A stretch of 64,000 bases of DNA from Candidatus Nitrosocosmicus arcticus (GTDB taxonomy: Archaea; Thermoproteota; Nitrososphaeria; Nitrososphaerales; Nitrososphaeraceae), in assembly GCF_007826885.1 (NCBI RefSeq), contig NZ_ML675587.1, positions 60,241-124,240 on the forward strand. The letters run 5' to 3'. The translations under genes were made by a program, and so were the position numbers. The notes beneath the pieces were generated by a model that was not told where the DNA came from, searched no databases, and saw nothing but the letters and a program-made list of their open reading frames with translations. Of this stretch, positions 45,004-55,517 are shown one piece after another. Positions within the stretch are counted from its first letter, which is position 1; each line of letters starts with the position of its first letter.

Positions 45004-46002
45004 CTATACAATTACCTCCAATACCTTGGGTTCACTTATTTTTGATTGTTTGCTCCTTATAGGTTGTCTCAACTTAATTAATCTCTTCGGTACTCCTGGT
45101 ATAGTTCCTCTAACTATCATATAATCTCCATCTACTAACCCAAAATGTTTGAACCCACCTTTTGGATTGATATTTACCAATTCGGTATTATCGGAATTTG
45201 ACATAACTAGGATCCTTTTGTTATATTCGGTGCGCTGGTGAAACCCTCTTTGTCCTTGTCTTGCCACAGTATACATTACCACTGCCGGTGAAATAGGACC
45301 TAACGTTCCAACAGCTCGAACACTTTTCCTTGATTTGTGTTGTTTTCTCTTAACACCAAATCTCGTGATTGGACCTTCAACACCCTTACCTCTAGTAATC
45401 CCATGAACATCGATATTCTGTCCTGTTTTGAAAACATCGGTTACTCTAACTTCTTGACCTAGTTTAGACTTTAAGAATTCAAACTTGGTCGGATTATCAC
45501 CACCAGATACTGGAATTTCATATATAAACGGAACTTTTTGCGATATTCCAATTTTATTAGGAAACACCGCAACTACAGCGTTTAAGTGTTTTACAGATCC
45601 GATCAATCCTTCAGCTTTTTTTAATCCATCCTCTGAATACTTGGTTTTGTACTTTGAAGATAAATCTTTAATGCTTTCTTTAGAATACACATCGAACAAT
45701 GCATGCTTACCGTATCCATCTTCGGAATAACCTCTAATTCCAACTATTTTTAAAGGCGGTAAAGATATCACTGTAGAATGATTCATTAATGGTTTACCAT
45801 AATTTGGAGTCTTCTCCTTATCATCAATTGTCATTACCTGAATTTGACCTACTTTAAATCCGGCAAATCCAACCAAGCCAACATTATCACGACTAAAATT
45901 TTCGGGCCATGTTCTGATTCGAGCTTCTAAGCTCTGTGCTCTGGCCCGTGGTCGAAATGCAATGCTACCTCTTCGTGGTGCGCTATATTTTCGGTGACCC
46001 AT
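45004..46002 (-). CDS. rpl3: 50S ribosomal protein L3
   Basis: Early-assembly protein near the peptidyl transferase centre. Starts with MGHRKYSAPRRGSIAFRPR and contains DVHGITRGKGVEGPITRFG and GQRGFHQRTEYNKRI. Length 332 residues. It abuts L4. Confidence 0.95.
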   Translation of the reverse strand: MGHRKYSAPRRGSIAFRPRARAQSLEARIRTWPENFSRDNVGLVGFAGFKVGQIQVMTIDDKEKTPNYGKPLMNHSTVISLPPLKIVGIRGYSEDGYGKHALFDVYSKESIKDLSSKYKTKYSEDGLKKAEGLIGSVKHLNAVVAVFPNKIGISQKVPFIYEIPVSGGDNPTKFEFLKSKLGQEVRVTDVFKTGQNIDVHGITRGKGVEGPITRFGVKRKQHKSRKSVRAVGTLGPISPAVVMYTVARQGQRGFHQRTEYNKRILVMSNSDNTELVNINPKGGFKHFGLVDGDYMIVRGTIPGVPKRLIKLRQPIRSKQSKISEPKVLEVIV

Positions 46003-46056
46003 AGATACAAAAATTTTTCGGATCCCTTTAATAAGTTTATTATCGCTATTAACCGA

Positions 46057-46902
46057 CTAGAGAGAAAATAAACAAATATTCAGGATAGACAATACTCCGT
46101 ATATTGATTCCTCTAACCTAACGGTTTGAGTACCCTGATTTGGAAAGAAGTTATAGGAATAATATTTAGAAATGTCCATTTTATCCTTTGACAAAATCGA
46201 ACTTAATCCAAATTTTGGTGATCCAAAAACAACTAAAATTGAATTATTGCCTAAAGATCTATTCATCCTAGAGAACTCGTTTTCAGAGGGGTTAAAGTAA
46301 TTCGCATGTTTCGAGGTAAGGATAATGTTTGCTACCGGGAATTTTTCCATAATATTTTTTAAATCTTTTATTTGGTACACATTGTATCCCCAATATAGCT
46401 CTGTTATTTCGTTTTTTTCGATATCAATCGCATTAATGGAGTTCTTGTGTTTTAATAACTTTACATTAACTTTCCTACCATCATGCCTATATTTACCATT
46501 ATACTCAATTGGAATGTTAAATCCGACATCTACAAAATAGGCATCCCGTCCTTTCTCAACAACCCCGACCCTAATTTCGCCGCTTTTTACGTCTCTTATT
46601 TCTACCCTGTCTTTATGATGATGCGATCTTATCGGATGAAGCTTGCCAACATTTTTTAATATTTCAAGTTTAGGATATAGTTTCCTCCGTAAATATTGAG
46701 GTGTATCCAGATATTCTAGAATAGTTACCATAAATTGAAGATCTTTTTTGCTTGCGTTCAGTAATTTGTCATGGTATATATATAGATTATTAACTCTAAA
46801 AATCGATAAAGCTCTTGATAATTGAAAGATTTTCAGTGTTTTATCAATTTCTGTCGAAGTATCATATAGGAATGAATCTGGAATGGAAACATCAAAACTC
46901 AA
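46057..46902 (-). CDS. SPOUT-family RNA methyltransferase (DUF171/SPOUT1 type)
   Basis: Putative SAM-dependent RNA methyltransferase related to human SPOUT1 and archaeal proteins next to rpl3. An N-terminal part leads into PQYLRRKLYPKLEILKNVG; an inserted OB segment has SGEIRVGVVEKGRDAYFVDVG. The knot region near the end contains ILVVFGSPKFGL and GTQTVRLEESIYG. Length 281 residues. It is the first gene of the ribosomal run, 54 bp upstream of L3. Confidence 0.87.
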   Translation of the reverse strand: MSFDVSIPDSFLYDTSTEIDKTLKIFQLSRALSIFRVNNLYIYHDKLLNASKKDLQFMVTILEYLDTPQYLRRKLYPKLEILKNVGKLHPIRSHHHKDRVEIRDVKSGEIRVGVVEKGRDAYFVDVGFNIPIEYNGKYRHDGRKVNVKLLKHKNSINAIDIEKNEITELYWGYNVYQIKDLKNIMEKFPVANIILTSKHANYFNPSENEFSRMNRSLGNNSILVVFGSPKFGLSSILSKDKMDISKYYSYNFFPNQGTQTVRLEESIYGVLSILNICLFSL

Positions 46903-46920
46903 TGAAGTTGAAATATAAAA

Positions 46921-47586
46921 TCACCGTACATTTCGCAACTCGTTTACTGCTCCTTCCAAATAACCTTCAGATCCAAAAAAACTATATCTCAATATCCCCT
47001 CTTTATCAATAACTATAGAAGAAGGTGTTCCCCTCAGCCTGTAAGTCTCAAATGTCAATGCCGAAAATTTCTTATTCTGTAAATAATCTCGTACCTTGTC
47101 TATTAGGTCTTTTTTTTCTTTGTCAGAAAATGTAGAAAAATCAGAAAAGTATATTTCTATAAAATCAAAAATCATCTTGTCTGAAACTTCGACGGGCATT
47201 TTGATAACTTTATCAAAAGCTACAGGAAATGGTATCTGGTAATATAACTTATTTCCATTAATCAATTTACCATGTTGTTTTAATGCCTTAAATGTCTCTC
47301 CAATAACTTGACTTTCTGAAAGTAATAGTTCAAGGTTTTGTAAGGTGTTTTTGTCATAATCTTCGAATGCAGTTGCGACTCCTATCACCTTGACATTTTT
47401 ATCCTCATATTTTTCATACAGCGAAACCGCCTGCGGGATTCCATAAAGGAAGCATCCAGGACAGTTAACTTGGAATACTTCAATAACGACCACATTTCCC
47501 ACCAAGTCATCCATATTAGTTGGTGTACCTTGTACCCATTTAGAAAGTTGCAAATTAGGTGCTTTGGAACCAATTTCTACTGCCAT
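46921..47586 (-). CDS. TlpA/AhpC-like redoxin
   Basis: Thioredoxin-fold protein with NCPGC (about residues 38-42) as the CxxC active site and a cis-Pro region RGTPSSIVIDKEG. No signal peptide or N-terminal helix is visible, so it is likely cytoplasmic. An insertion of about 85 residues (about 95-180) lies in the middle of the fold. Length 221. It is 18 bp from the methyltransferase gene. Confidence 0.82.
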   Translation of the reverse strand: MAVEIGSKAPNLQLSKWVQGTPTNMDDLVGNVVVIEVFQVNCPGCFLYGIPQAVSLYEKYEDKNVKVIGVATAFEDYDKNTLQNLELLLSESQVIGETFKALKQHGKLINGNKLYYQIPFPVAFDKVIKMPVEVSDKMIFDFIEIYFSDFSTFSDKEKKDLIDKVRDYLQNKKFSALTFETYRLRGTPSSIVIDKEGILRYSFFGSEGYLEGAVNELRNVR

Positions 47587-47671
47587 TAATAATCAATTTT
47601 TCAATAAATTAAGAATTATTTAAAGGGTCGCATATTCATAAAAAACGAGTATGCTAATTTCTTAAAGCCAG

Positions 47672-48403
47672 TCAAGACTGACTTTCTTTATTTTGAACTT
47701 GTTTTGAATAATTCTCTATTTCTTCCAACGACATCATTCGTAAAGTTTTTGATTCCGAATCAATCACAGCCAATCGGATATGTTTAGTGCCAGTCTTTTC
47801 TTCGCTCACCATGAAAATAGACTCTATAGCCAGTATGCAAGCTTTATCGAGACCAATATCATTTTTATAATTCTTCTCCAAGTGTTCAGTTACTTGTTCG
47901 CTTCCTGCACCAATGGCTACTGCATCGTATCCGATGTATGTACCGCTTGGGTCAGTCAGGTACAAGCCAATTCCATTCTTGTCGACACCTGCTAATATCA
48001 ACGCAACGCCGAAAGGTCTGGCTCCGGCATATTGGGTATACTGTTGGGCCATATCAGCTAAATTTTTTGCGACACCTTCAACGTCAACTACTTCATCATA
48101 AATAAGACGGTTGCTCTGGGCAAAAAATCGCGCATGATCAACCTGAGTGCGAGCGTCTGGGATATACCCTGCTGCGGCAAGGCCTATATGATCATCTATC
48201 TGAAATATTTTTTGAGTTACATTAGATATTTGCAATTTTCTCGTTTTTTCTTCTACTGCAAGGATTACACCATCAGTGCTTTTGATCCCTAAAGCTAATG
48301 TGCCTCTCCTAACGGTTTCAATTGCATATTCAACCTGATATAATCGCCCATCAGGTGAGAAAACAGTAATTCCTCTATCATAACCTGCTGCTGCTGGTAA
48401 CAA
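47672..48403 (-). CDS. psmA: Proteasome subunit alpha
   Basis: Forms the outer rings of the 20S proteasome and gates substrate entry. The N-terminal gate and H0 helix YDRGITVFSPDGRLYQVEYA are diagnostic, and KLQISNVTQKIFQID and GYIPDARTQVDHAR follow. Length 243 residues. TTG start at 48403. No beta subunit is in the window. Confidence 0.95.
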   Translation of the reverse strand: MLPAAAGYDRGITVFSPDGRLYQVEYAIETVRRGTLALGIKSTDGVILAVEEKTRKLQISNVTQKIFQIDDHIGLAAAGYIPDARTQVDHARFFAQSNRLIYDEVVDVEGVAKNLADMAQQYTQYAGARPFGVALILAGVDKNGIGLYLTDPSGTYIGYDAVAIGAGSEQVTEHLEKNYKNDIGLDKACILAIESIFMVSEEKTGTKHIRLAVIDSESKTLRMMSLEEIENYSKQVQNKESQS

Positions 48404-48495
48404 ATCAACTAGAATACTTCTAAATCTTTATTTATAGTTACCTTATTTAAAAAATAAATGGTTATTTACCCAAGAACATGAATAAAATCGGCTAG

Positions 48496-48915
48496 TTGTT
48501 AACAGAAGAAATCCAATTTTACGGCCATAAAAATATTCGATCTCTTCATGCACGAACCATAGAGGTCACCAAAGATTCGCACTTGACACTGAGGGGAGAT
48601 TGTATTATAGGAGTTAACGCAAACAAATCATGTTACGATTTGACTAGTGATATGAAAAATAAGATCAAGACTAATCATTCTTTCATAGAAATAGAATTGA
48701 TTGTTGAACCGTTTAATATTAAAATCCATGGCTTTGGGAATGATAACCTACTCCTTACTCATAATCATGATATTGTTTTAAGAAAAAGCGAATTTATTTG
48801 TAATCGAACTCTGTGTCTGAATTGTAATATTAGCGCCTTACACATTCCTAGAAAGATAGTACAATTATTGAGAGACCCTTACAAGCAGGGCCTGCTACTT
48901 ATACGGGTTGAATAA
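48496..48915 (+). CDS. DUF371 family protein
   Basis: A 139-residue archaeal protein matching DUF371: begins with EIQFYGHKNIRSLHARTIE and contains LRGDCIIGVNANKSCYDL. It has four cysteines, including CNRTLCLNC. Function unknown. Starts with TTG and diverges from psmA. Confidence 0.82.
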   Translation: MLTEEIQFYGHKNIRSLHARTIEVTKDSHLTLRGDCIIGVNANKSCYDLTSDMKNKIKTNHSFIEIELIVEPFNIKIHGFGNDNLLLTHNHDIVLRKSEFICNRTLCLNCNISALHIPRKIVQLLRDPYKQGLLLIRVE

Positions 48916-48947
48916 ATAAGAATCACTCCATACGTTTGATAATTTGA

Positions 48948-49811
48948 TTAGTCCAACTTCTCAAAAGTAGATCTTGTAATGCGTTCATAGGCATCAATGT
49001 ACCTTTGAGACACTTTTTCGATTATATCTTTTGGTAGCTTTGGAATCTTTGGATGTGTATTGTTGTTGTTGCATTGGTCTATTTCTTGTCTGAACCCGAT
49101 GTCCTCCAGCCAATCTCTTAGTATTTGCTTGTCATAACTATCCTGAGTTTGTCCAACTTGGTAATCATCTTTATTCCATATTCTGAATTCATCTGGTCCA
49201 ATCGAATCCCCGAGCATGATTTCTCCTGTCTTTTGATCTTTTCCGAATTCGAATTTGATGTCTGAGAGAATAAAACCGGATGCAGAAACGATAGCGTTTA
49301 CTTGCGAAAACAGGTCCAGAGATAGTTTTTTTAATTGCGAAAATTCCGTATGACTTACTATCTTATTTTTAAGAATTTCTGTTTCGGAGAGAGGTTTGTC
49401 ATGCTGATCAGATTTAGTAGTTGGATCAAACAATAGGGCTGGTAATTTTGCAGCTAATTGCAAATCCTTATTTGCAAAGTATTTCCCCGACCCGGTTATA
49501 TCTATGTCATTTTGAAGATACCTAGAATATAAGCTTCCATATAAATATGAACGAACTACACACTCTATTGGAATCATGTTCAACTTTTTTACTTCAATCT
49601 TGCTGGGAGCCACCCGTCTCCTAAAGTGGTTTTTTCCTTTTAAGATTTTAAACCAAAAAAGAGCAAAATCACATAGGACTTTTCCTTTACAAGGAATTTC
49701 ATCATTTAGTATAACGTCAAAGGCAGAAACCCTGTCAGAAAAAGATAAAATTAACGTGTTGTCCTTAGTTTCATAAATATCCTTTACTTTACCTATACGG
49801 ATTAACTTCAA
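48948..49811 (-). CDS. purC: SAICAR synthetase
   Basis: Joins CAIR and aspartate in purine synthesis. Motifs: GKVKDIYE, LSFSDRVSAFDVIL, PIECVVRSYLYGS and the aspartate-binding DIKFEFGKDQKTGEIMLGDS. Length 287 residues, at the long end of the family. Diverges from the 102-residue gene. Confidence 0.95.
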   Translation of the reverse strand: MKLIRIGKVKDIYETKDNTLILSFSDRVSAFDVILNDEIPCKGKVLCDFALFWFKILKGKNHFRRRVAPSKIEVKKLNMIPIECVVRSYLYGSLYSRYLQNDIDITGSGKYFANKDLQLAAKLPALLFDPTTKSDQHDKPLSETEILKNKIVSHTEFSQLKKLSLDLFSQVNAIVSASGFILSDIKFEFGKDQKTGEIMLGDSIGPDEFRIWNKDDYQVGQTQDSYDKQILRDWLEDIGFRQEIDQCNNNNTHPKIPKLPKDIIEKVSQRYIDAYERITRSTFEKLD

Positions 49812-49879
49812 CCTGATAATCTTTCCACATGCTAATTATAAGTTTTAAATTGAAGAAAAGACAATTAACCATGTAATCA

Positions 49880-50188
49880 TTGGCCATTAATCCAACAGAC
49901 AAAATCCTTTCGAAATGGTTATCCCATCTGGATTCTGATGAGGGTATCAGAATTGAATCTAAATCGACTTGCAACAAAATTTTCATAAACAGGAATTTGC
50001 TGGGAAACTACGTATTACTTATGATATACGACTATACAAAAAAGATGTATCCATTATCGAATTCCAACATAAATTATACTCATGGTCCCGAATGCATGCC
50101 TGGTGGAATTATTCACCTAAACATTATTTCTGAAGTGTTGGAGTTAATTCACGGTGAATTTGAGGAAATTGTAGTTAACGAATATTGA
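49880..50188 (+). CDS. Hypothetical protein, 102 aa
   Basis: A soluble mixed protein with no recognised motif. TTG start. Its upstream region is shared with purC. It faces the 78-residue gene. May be lineage-specific. Confidence 0.5.
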   Translation: MAINPTDKILSKWLSHLDSDEGIRIESKSTCNKIFINRNLLGNYVLLMIYDYTKKMYPLSNSNINYTHGPECMPGGIIHLNIISEVLELIHGEFEEIVVNEY

Positions 50189-50221
50189 GCTGTGGATACA
50201 ATTAAAAACTATTTAGCGTTA

Positions 50222-50458
50222 TTAGGAACTTTTCCATTTATAATACACGGTTCCGGCTTTACATGATGCATTTAGGTTTGAATTTGTATAAGTGGATTCA
50301 ACCTCAAGTTCAGATAGCAGTGAGTCTATACCTTGTTCTTCATTATTGGACTCTGCAAAGCGATTAATAATCTCCTCTTTAGAGAATTCCATATTGTTAT
50401 TCATTTTTAAGAAATTAAAGAACTGATCTTTGTTTAGCATTTCATATTTGTAGGACAT
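50222..50458 (-). CDS. Hypothetical protein, 78 aa
   Basis: An acidic, Asn/Glu-rich protein. Residues about 8-50 look like two helices (DQFFNFLKMNNNMEFSKEEI), suggestive of a small winged helix; the end is GTVYYKWKSS. Function unknown. Confidence 0.5.
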   Translation of the reverse strand: MSYKYEMLNKDQFFNFLKMNNNMEFSKEEIINRFAESNNEEQGIDSLLSELEVESTYTNSNLNASCKAGTVYYKWKSS

Positions 50459-50537
50459 CTAGATTCATAAATTTTTGGACTAACTTTTATAAGGAAAGAA
50501 ATTTATTTAACAAAAAAAATCAGCAATATTACAATTA

Positions 50538-51419
50538 TTGGATTTGACAAAAATTCCTCTACTACTCATTTTAATATTCTTGATCTTTTTCACTCAAGGT
50601 ACTTTTGATGCCATTCTTGGCGAAATTAACAATATTGTAGTTGAAGAAAACACCTTGAGTTCAAAGAGTAGCAGACTGGCTGCAAATAACACATTTGCTC
50701 TTTCAGGATCCCTCATCTCCACCTTAGATTCTTCGTTAATATCAAATAACGGATCTGATGAAAATAATCAATTAATTTCGTCATCAGAGTTTGGCACTAA
50801 TTTTGAAAATTCAGATCAAATCCTATCACCTAACCAACGGACTGAAGGCATAACCAGCTCAGGGAATTCATCGTCGATTATGAACTCGAGTCGGGGCAAT
50901 AGCGAGGATACCACCGTCATTGGTCAGCTAAACGAGACGGACAACTTATCAAATAATTTGGTTTCAATGCTTTCGGGTATTATTATTCAATCAATTGAAA
51001 AAGGGAATCCGACCATAAACAATGATGGCAATACTAATGATTCTAACGGCCTCGCAAACAAAAATATTTCGACAATAGTATCTGGCAATTGGAAAATGCG
51101 TGTTAATTCTTCGGAAGTTACATTATTTGATTCAAAGTTTGTAACGATAACATCTAACGCCAATGGGTTTCACTGGCATACAATTAACAATTTTAATGGC
51201 GATGGAAATGCGTTTTTTGGTTATGATGACACCGTATTCATGGATGGAACATTAGACTTCTTTACAGATGATAAACTTGTAGTTGAAAATAGTAAAGTAA
51301 TGATCATTATTAATAATTTTGAGCTAATTCAAATCATTTTCATTGATAACAAAATAGCGGACCATTTTCGTAACTTTCCACTTTACGGTATCATAGATTC
51401 TATTGAAATAAAAAATTAG
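50538..51419 (+). CDS. Exported Ser/Asn-rich protein
   Basis: N-terminal hydrophobic segment (about residues 5-22) typical of a signal peptide or anchor. A low-complexity Ser/Asn/Thr region (about 35-180) follows, with many NxS/T sequons that could be N-glycosylated. The C-terminal beta-rich domain (about 180-293) contains [20 protein letters not shown] and [15 protein letters not shown]. Probably a surface protein. TTG start; stop overlaps ilvD by 4 bp. Confidence 0.65.
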   Translation: MDLTKIPLLLILIFLIFFTQGTFDAILGEINNIVVEENTLSSKSSRLAANNTFALSGSLISTLDSSLISNNGSDENNQLISSSEFGTNFENSDQILSPNQRTEGITSSGNSSSIMNSSRGNSEDTTVIGQLNETDNLSNNLVSMLSGIIIQSIEKGNPTINNDGNTNDSNGLANKNISTIVSGNWKMRVNSSEVTLFDSKFVTITSNANGFHWHTINNFNGDGNAFFGYDDTVFMDGTLDFFTDDKLVVENSKVMIIINNFELIQIIFIDNKIADHFRNFPLYGIIDSIEIKN

Positions 51420-53143
51420 GTATAGTTCTTTTTCATATACTTCGGTATTGGAGAGGTTATAGCGCCTTCTGATGCGGATTTTACTAAAGTTGCATATTTT
51501 GCTAGGGCTCCTGACTGGTACCTATTCTTTATAGGTTTAAATTTCTTGATCCTATTTGTTGATTCTTTCTTAGAAATCTTGAGATCAATCGATTCTTTGA
51601 GTAAATCAATCTTAACCTTATCGCCATTTTTGATTATAGAAATTGGTCCACCTACCATTGCCTCTGGAGACACATGCCCTACCATAAATCCCCGGGTTGC
51701 ACCAGAGAATCGACCATCAGTCAACATAGCAACCTTTTCACCCAATCCTTGACCTACTATTGCCGCTGTTACCGCGAGCATTTCTCTCATTCCTGGTCCA
51801 CCCTTCGGCCCCTCATATCTTATTACAACAACATCACCTTCGCTAATTTCTCTTTTTGAAACAGCATCAAAAGCAGATTCTTCTGAATCATAAACCTTCG
51901 CAACCCCCTCGAATTTATCTTCTTTTAACCCCGCAACTTTGACTACAGCACCCTCTGGTGCCAGATTCCCGAATAGTATTTTTAACGTTCCTTCTTTATT
52001 TATCGGATTATCAACAGTTCGAAGGATATTTCGATACTCAGTTTTGTGTGCTTTGTAATAAGACCTGGAATCACTAAAGTCAAAAGATTCAAGATTCTCT
52101 TTCATTGTCTTACCGGTAACGGTCTCTACATCCCCATTTAATATACCTTTATCTAGTAATGATTTCAAAATTACAGGGATGCCCCCAATATTATCCAAAT
52201 TTATCATTACATAATTCCCACCAGGTCTCATATTCGCAATGTGGGGTGTCTTTCTTCTTATATATTCAAAATCCTTTATATCCAAATCGATTCCGGTTTC
52301 ACGTGAAAGTGCTAATAAATGAAGTATCGCGTTAGTCGAACCTCCTATCGCATTTGCCATCATAATTGCGTTTTCGAATGCCTCGTAGGTCATTATATCC
52401 CTGGGTTTCAAATCGTCAATCAAAAGATGATCAATAGATTTGCCAGTTTCAAAGCAAACTTTGTATCTTTCTTCGCTTTCCGCAGGTGGTGTGGCACTTC
52501 CTGGTAATGACATCCCTAATGCTTCGCTTATGGATGCCATAGTATTAGCCGTATACATGCCTGCACATGATCCTGCCGACGGGCATGCAACATTTTCGAG
52601 GCTTATCAATTCTTCCAAGCTCATTTTACCGGCGTCAAATGTTCCCACTGCCTCATAAACATCTTGAATTGTAACCGGTTTGCCATTCCAATTACCAGGA
52701 AGAATGGTACCACCATAAACGAATATGGACGGTAAATTGAGTCGAGCCATAGCCATTAGTGTTCCTGGCAAGCTTTTATCACATCCAGAAATTCCAACTA
52801 TTGCGTCATATTGATGTGCTCTAACCATTACCTCAATTGAATCAGCTATTATCTCCCGGCTCACAAGCGAAGATTTCATCCCTTCGTGTCCCATAGCAAT
52901 ACCATCAGAAACAGCGATAGTAGTGAACTCTCTAGGTGTGTTTCCAGAGTCCTTCACACCTTCCTTTGCTTTTTGAGCAAGCTTTCCCAAATGAATATTA
53001 CATGGAGTTGCCTCATTACACGTACTAGAAACCGCAACTAATGGTCTGCTAAGATCATCGTCAGAGAGACCCATCGACTTGTACATTGCCCTATGGGGGG
53101 CACGAGATGCTCCCTCAACTGTTTTTCTGCTCGGTAAAATCAT
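51416..53143 (-). CDS. ilvD: Dihydroxy-acid dehydratase
   Basis: Iron-sulfur enzyme of branched-chain amino acid synthesis. Cluster cysteines lie in [21 protein letters not shown] and [17 protein letters not shown]-terminal motifs are [16 protein letters not shown] and [13 protein letters not shown]. Length 575 residues is normal. No other ilv genes are nearby. Confidence 0.96.
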   Translation of the reverse strand: MILPSRKTVEGASRAPHRAMYKSMGLSDDDLSRPLVAVSSTCNEATPCNIHLGKLAQKAKEGVKDSGNTPREFTTIAVSDGIAMGHEGMKSSLVSREIIADSIEVMVRAHQYDAIVGISGCDKSLPGTLMAMARLNLPSIFVYGGTILPGNWNGKPVTIQDVYEAVGTFDAGKMSLEELISLENVACPSAGSCAGMYTANTMASISEALGMSLPGSATPPAESEERYKVCFETGKSIDHLLIDDLKPRDIMTYEAFENAIMMANAIGGSTNAILHLLALSRETGIDLDIKDFEYIRRKTPHIANMRPGGNYVMINLDNIGGIPVILKSLLDKGILNGDVETVTGKTMKENLESFDFSDSRSYYKAHKTEYRNILRTVDNPINKEGTLKILFGNLAPEGAVVKVAGLKEDKFEGVAKVYDSEESAFDAVSKREISEGDVVVIRYEGPKGGPGMREMLAVTAAIVGQGLGEKVAMLTDGRFSGATRGFMVGHVSPEAMVGGPISIIKNGDKVKIDLLKESIDLKISKKESTNRIKKFKPIKNRYQSGALAKYATLVKSASEGAITSPIPKYMKKNYT

Positions 53144-53203
53144 TACAAATATCTAGATTAAAATGATAAAATAAAAACTTAATTCTTTGTTAAGATTATA
53201 GCA

Positions 53204-53389
53204 TTACTCCAGGGTGGCCAATATTTTTATAGAATCCAAACCCTCAAACTTGAATATCGTCTCGCACATTCCACATTCGATGCTATTATTATGCAGCTCG
53301 TTTGAAGAGATCTCATTAAGGTATTCGCATTTTGGGCATGGGAAAGAAAAATTCAGTGTGAAACTTTCTAACTCAATTGATTCACTCAT
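53204..53389 (-). CDS. Small zinc-ribbon protein, 61 aa
   Basis: Two CxxC pairs (CPKCEY and CGMCET) spaced about 20 residues form a zinc ribbon, set between acidic ends. No DNA-binding or catalytic feature is seen. 60 bp upstream of ilvD on the same strand. Confidence 0.6.
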   Translation of the reverse strand: MSESIELESFTLNFSFPCPKCEYLNEISSNELHNNSIECGMCETIFKFEGLDSIKILATLE

Positions 53390-53503
53390 ACCTTGTAAAA
53401 AATTTTCGAGCTATTTAAAATGAACTAAAAATATTCGCTAAATTATGACAAGACATATTAACTGTAAAAAATATTAAATTAAATATTTCGGTAGCTCACT
53501 ATC

Positions 53504-53947
53504 TTGATAAGGATGCGGACATTAAATCACAATTGCATTTTTTGTAAGATTGTACTGAAAAATCTACCCAACGCAATAATTTACGAAGATGAAAAATTTT
53601 TGGCCTTTATGGACAAGTACCCAATAAACCATGGACATTCACTATTAGTACCTAAAGAGCATTTCAAAAATATTTTGGAAATGCCAATTAAGGAGGTAGG
53701 CGAGATGCATTCATTAGTCCCACGATTGGCTAAAGCAATCACTAGTGTACTAGGAAGCGACGGATTCAATATTAATCAAAATAATGGAAAATCTGCAAAT
53801 CAGATTGTACCACATGTGCACGTTCACATAGTTCCTAGATATTCTATTGAGAAAGTTAGGGGTCAATGGCCGATGCGTAAGATAGCACAAATAAAGGAAC
53901 TTGAAAATCTTGCTCATAAAATTAGGGAGAATATCGAGGGACTATGA
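53504..53947 (+). CDS. HIT family nucleotide hydrolase/transferase
   Basis: Histidine-triad protein that acts on nucleoside phosphate esters. The triad is HVHVHIVPR (about residues 105-113), and an N-terminal CIFCKI starts the zinc-containing subgroup. Length 147 residues. The ATG of the next gene overlaps its stop (ATGA), implying coupling. Confidence 0.9.
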   Translation: MIRMRTLNHNCIFCKIVLKNLPNAIIYEDEKFLAFMDKYPINHGHSLLVPKEHFKNILEMPIKEVGEMHSLVPRLAKAITSVLGSDGFNINQNNGKSANQIVPHVHVHIVPRYSIEKVRGQWPMRKIAQIKELENLAHKIRENIEGL

Positions 53948-54831
53948 ATAACTGTGCTCTCACACTGGGAATAATTACTTATAACGAGGAACATAATATT
54001 TTAAAATTTTTTGATTCGATCAAATCTCAGCAACTAGCAAACAAGTTTGTTATAACCGAGGTAATTTTCGTAGACGATTCAAACGATGAAACTCCAAATC
54101 TAATCAGTAAGATAAAGGCTGAGAATCCAGAATACAATATTCGCCTCATTCACAATGATAAAAGAAAAGGTGCAAGTCAGGGATGGAATACTATATTCAG
54201 AAATGCAAAGGGTCGTATTATAATATTATTAGATGCGGACATCGAAATCGAAGAAAATTGTATATCAAAATTATCGAATAAGATCGGAGACAACGTGGGA
54301 CTGTGCGCTTCTAATACCATCCCTAAAATTAAGAGTACGAATCTATATGCTTGTGCTTCAATTTTTATCGCCTCTTGGTTAAGATCGATAAGAATGCATG
54401 GCCTTTCTCAATACACAACTATGGGAAGAGCACTCGCTTTAGATGCTCATTTGGCTAAAGAGATAGAAATTCCAGAGGAAATAATAGCAATAGATCTATA
54501 TCTTCAATGCAAAATACTTGAAATGAACCAGAAAGTACTTTATGTTGATGATGCAATGATCTATTTTAACCCCCCAATTACCAAACATGATTTTTTTAGC
54601 CAGATAATAAGAGCCCTAAGAGGACATAATCAGATTAAGGAACTAACACGAAAATTCGATTTCGATGTCCATGCCTCTTTAACCGTTAAAGAATTTATCA
54701 AGAATTCAATAAAATATCCTAAAGGTTCATTGTGTCTTTTATTGTGTTATATGCAGCTACCTATTTGCTACTTTAAGGATAGAAAGCAAGTCTCCCACCT
54801 GTGGGAACCTGCTAATAGTACGAAAAATTAG
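53944..54831 (+). CDS. Family 2 glycosyltransferase
   Basis: GT-A fold: ITYNEEHNI at the N terminus, FVDDSNDETPNLI, and LLDADIEIEENC with the DxD metal site. The last third has a hydrophobic run (CLLLCYMQLPICYF) that could tether it to the membrane. Length 295 residues. Donor and acceptor unknown; S-layer or lipid glycosylation is plausible. Confidence 0.85.
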   Translation: MNNCALTLGIITYNEEHNILKFFDSIKSQQLANKFVITEVIFVDDSNDETPNLISKIKAENPEYNIRLIHNDKRKGASQGWNTIFRNAKGRIIILLDADIEIEENCISKLSNKIGDNVGLCASNTIPKIKSTNLYACASIFIASWLRSIRMHGLSQYTTMGRALALDAHLAKEIEIPEEIIAIDLYLQCKILEMNQKVLYVDDAMIYFNPPITKHDFFSQIIRALRGHNQIKELTRKFDFDVHASLTVKEFIKNSIKYPKGSLCLLLCYMQLPICYFKDRKQVSHLWEPANSTKN

Positions 54832-54991
54832 AATCGAAAAATTTCTCTTTTACATAATTGAAAAATAAAATCGAAGGATACGAAAATAAGGTTGACAATA
54901 AAATACACGGAAAGAATAATTCATAGCACTAAAAGATGGCAATCGAAGGTGAGGTTATTTGTAGAATTAAACGTGATTGATATTGCAATAA

Positions 54992-55429
54992 CTAGTTTGA
55001 GAGAATAATAATAAAAACTGCAACGCATGCTAATGATCCAAATAGTGCTAATGTGGTCTTCCACATTCCAAGATTTTCCTTTTCTCCTATGTCCCACATG
55101 CCTCCAGTAGATTTGTTTGGGACTTGCCAATTCTTTATCACATCATAACTATAAAATTTCGATAAATCAGCTGATGGTGTCCAACTTGTAGTAAAACTAG
55201 AAGATCGGTTCGACGAAGAATTCATCAAATCGTATTTCCTTCTTGAATTTTCATCAGAAAGTACTTCGTACGCCTCTACTATTTGTAAGAACTTTTGATG
55301 AGACTCATTACTCTTGTTTTTGTCTGGATGGTGCTTGAGAGCAAGAAGTCTGAATGACTTTTTAATATCGGCATTAGTTGCATGTTGGTCTATCTCTAGT
55401 ATGTCATAGTAAGACTGCGACAACAACAT
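54992..55429 (-). CDS. Membrane-anchored J-domain protein
   Basis: An N-terminal J domain (YDILEIDQHATNADIKKSFR, then LKHHPDKNK with the HPD loop at about 34-36) would stimulate Hsp70 ATPase. A Ser-rich linker and a C-terminal hydrophobic helix (LALFGSLACVAVFIIILS) follow. It lacks the G/F and zinc regions of DnaJ, so it acts as a specialised co-chaperone at the membrane. Confidence 0.87.
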   Translation of the reverse strand: MLLSQSYYDILEIDQHATNADIKKSFRLLALKHHPDKNKSNESHQKFLQIVEAYEVLSDENSRRKYDLMNSSSNRSSSFTTSWTPSADLSKFYSYDVIKNWQVPNKSTGGMWDIGEKENLGMWKTTLALFGSLACVAVFIIILSN

Positions 55430-55517
55430 TAAAAGAACAGATCTAAAAATTAAGTATTTGCTTTAGATTAAAGAATATTGTAACTCTAAAATATGACAAT
55501 TTCGAATAAATTTAGAC

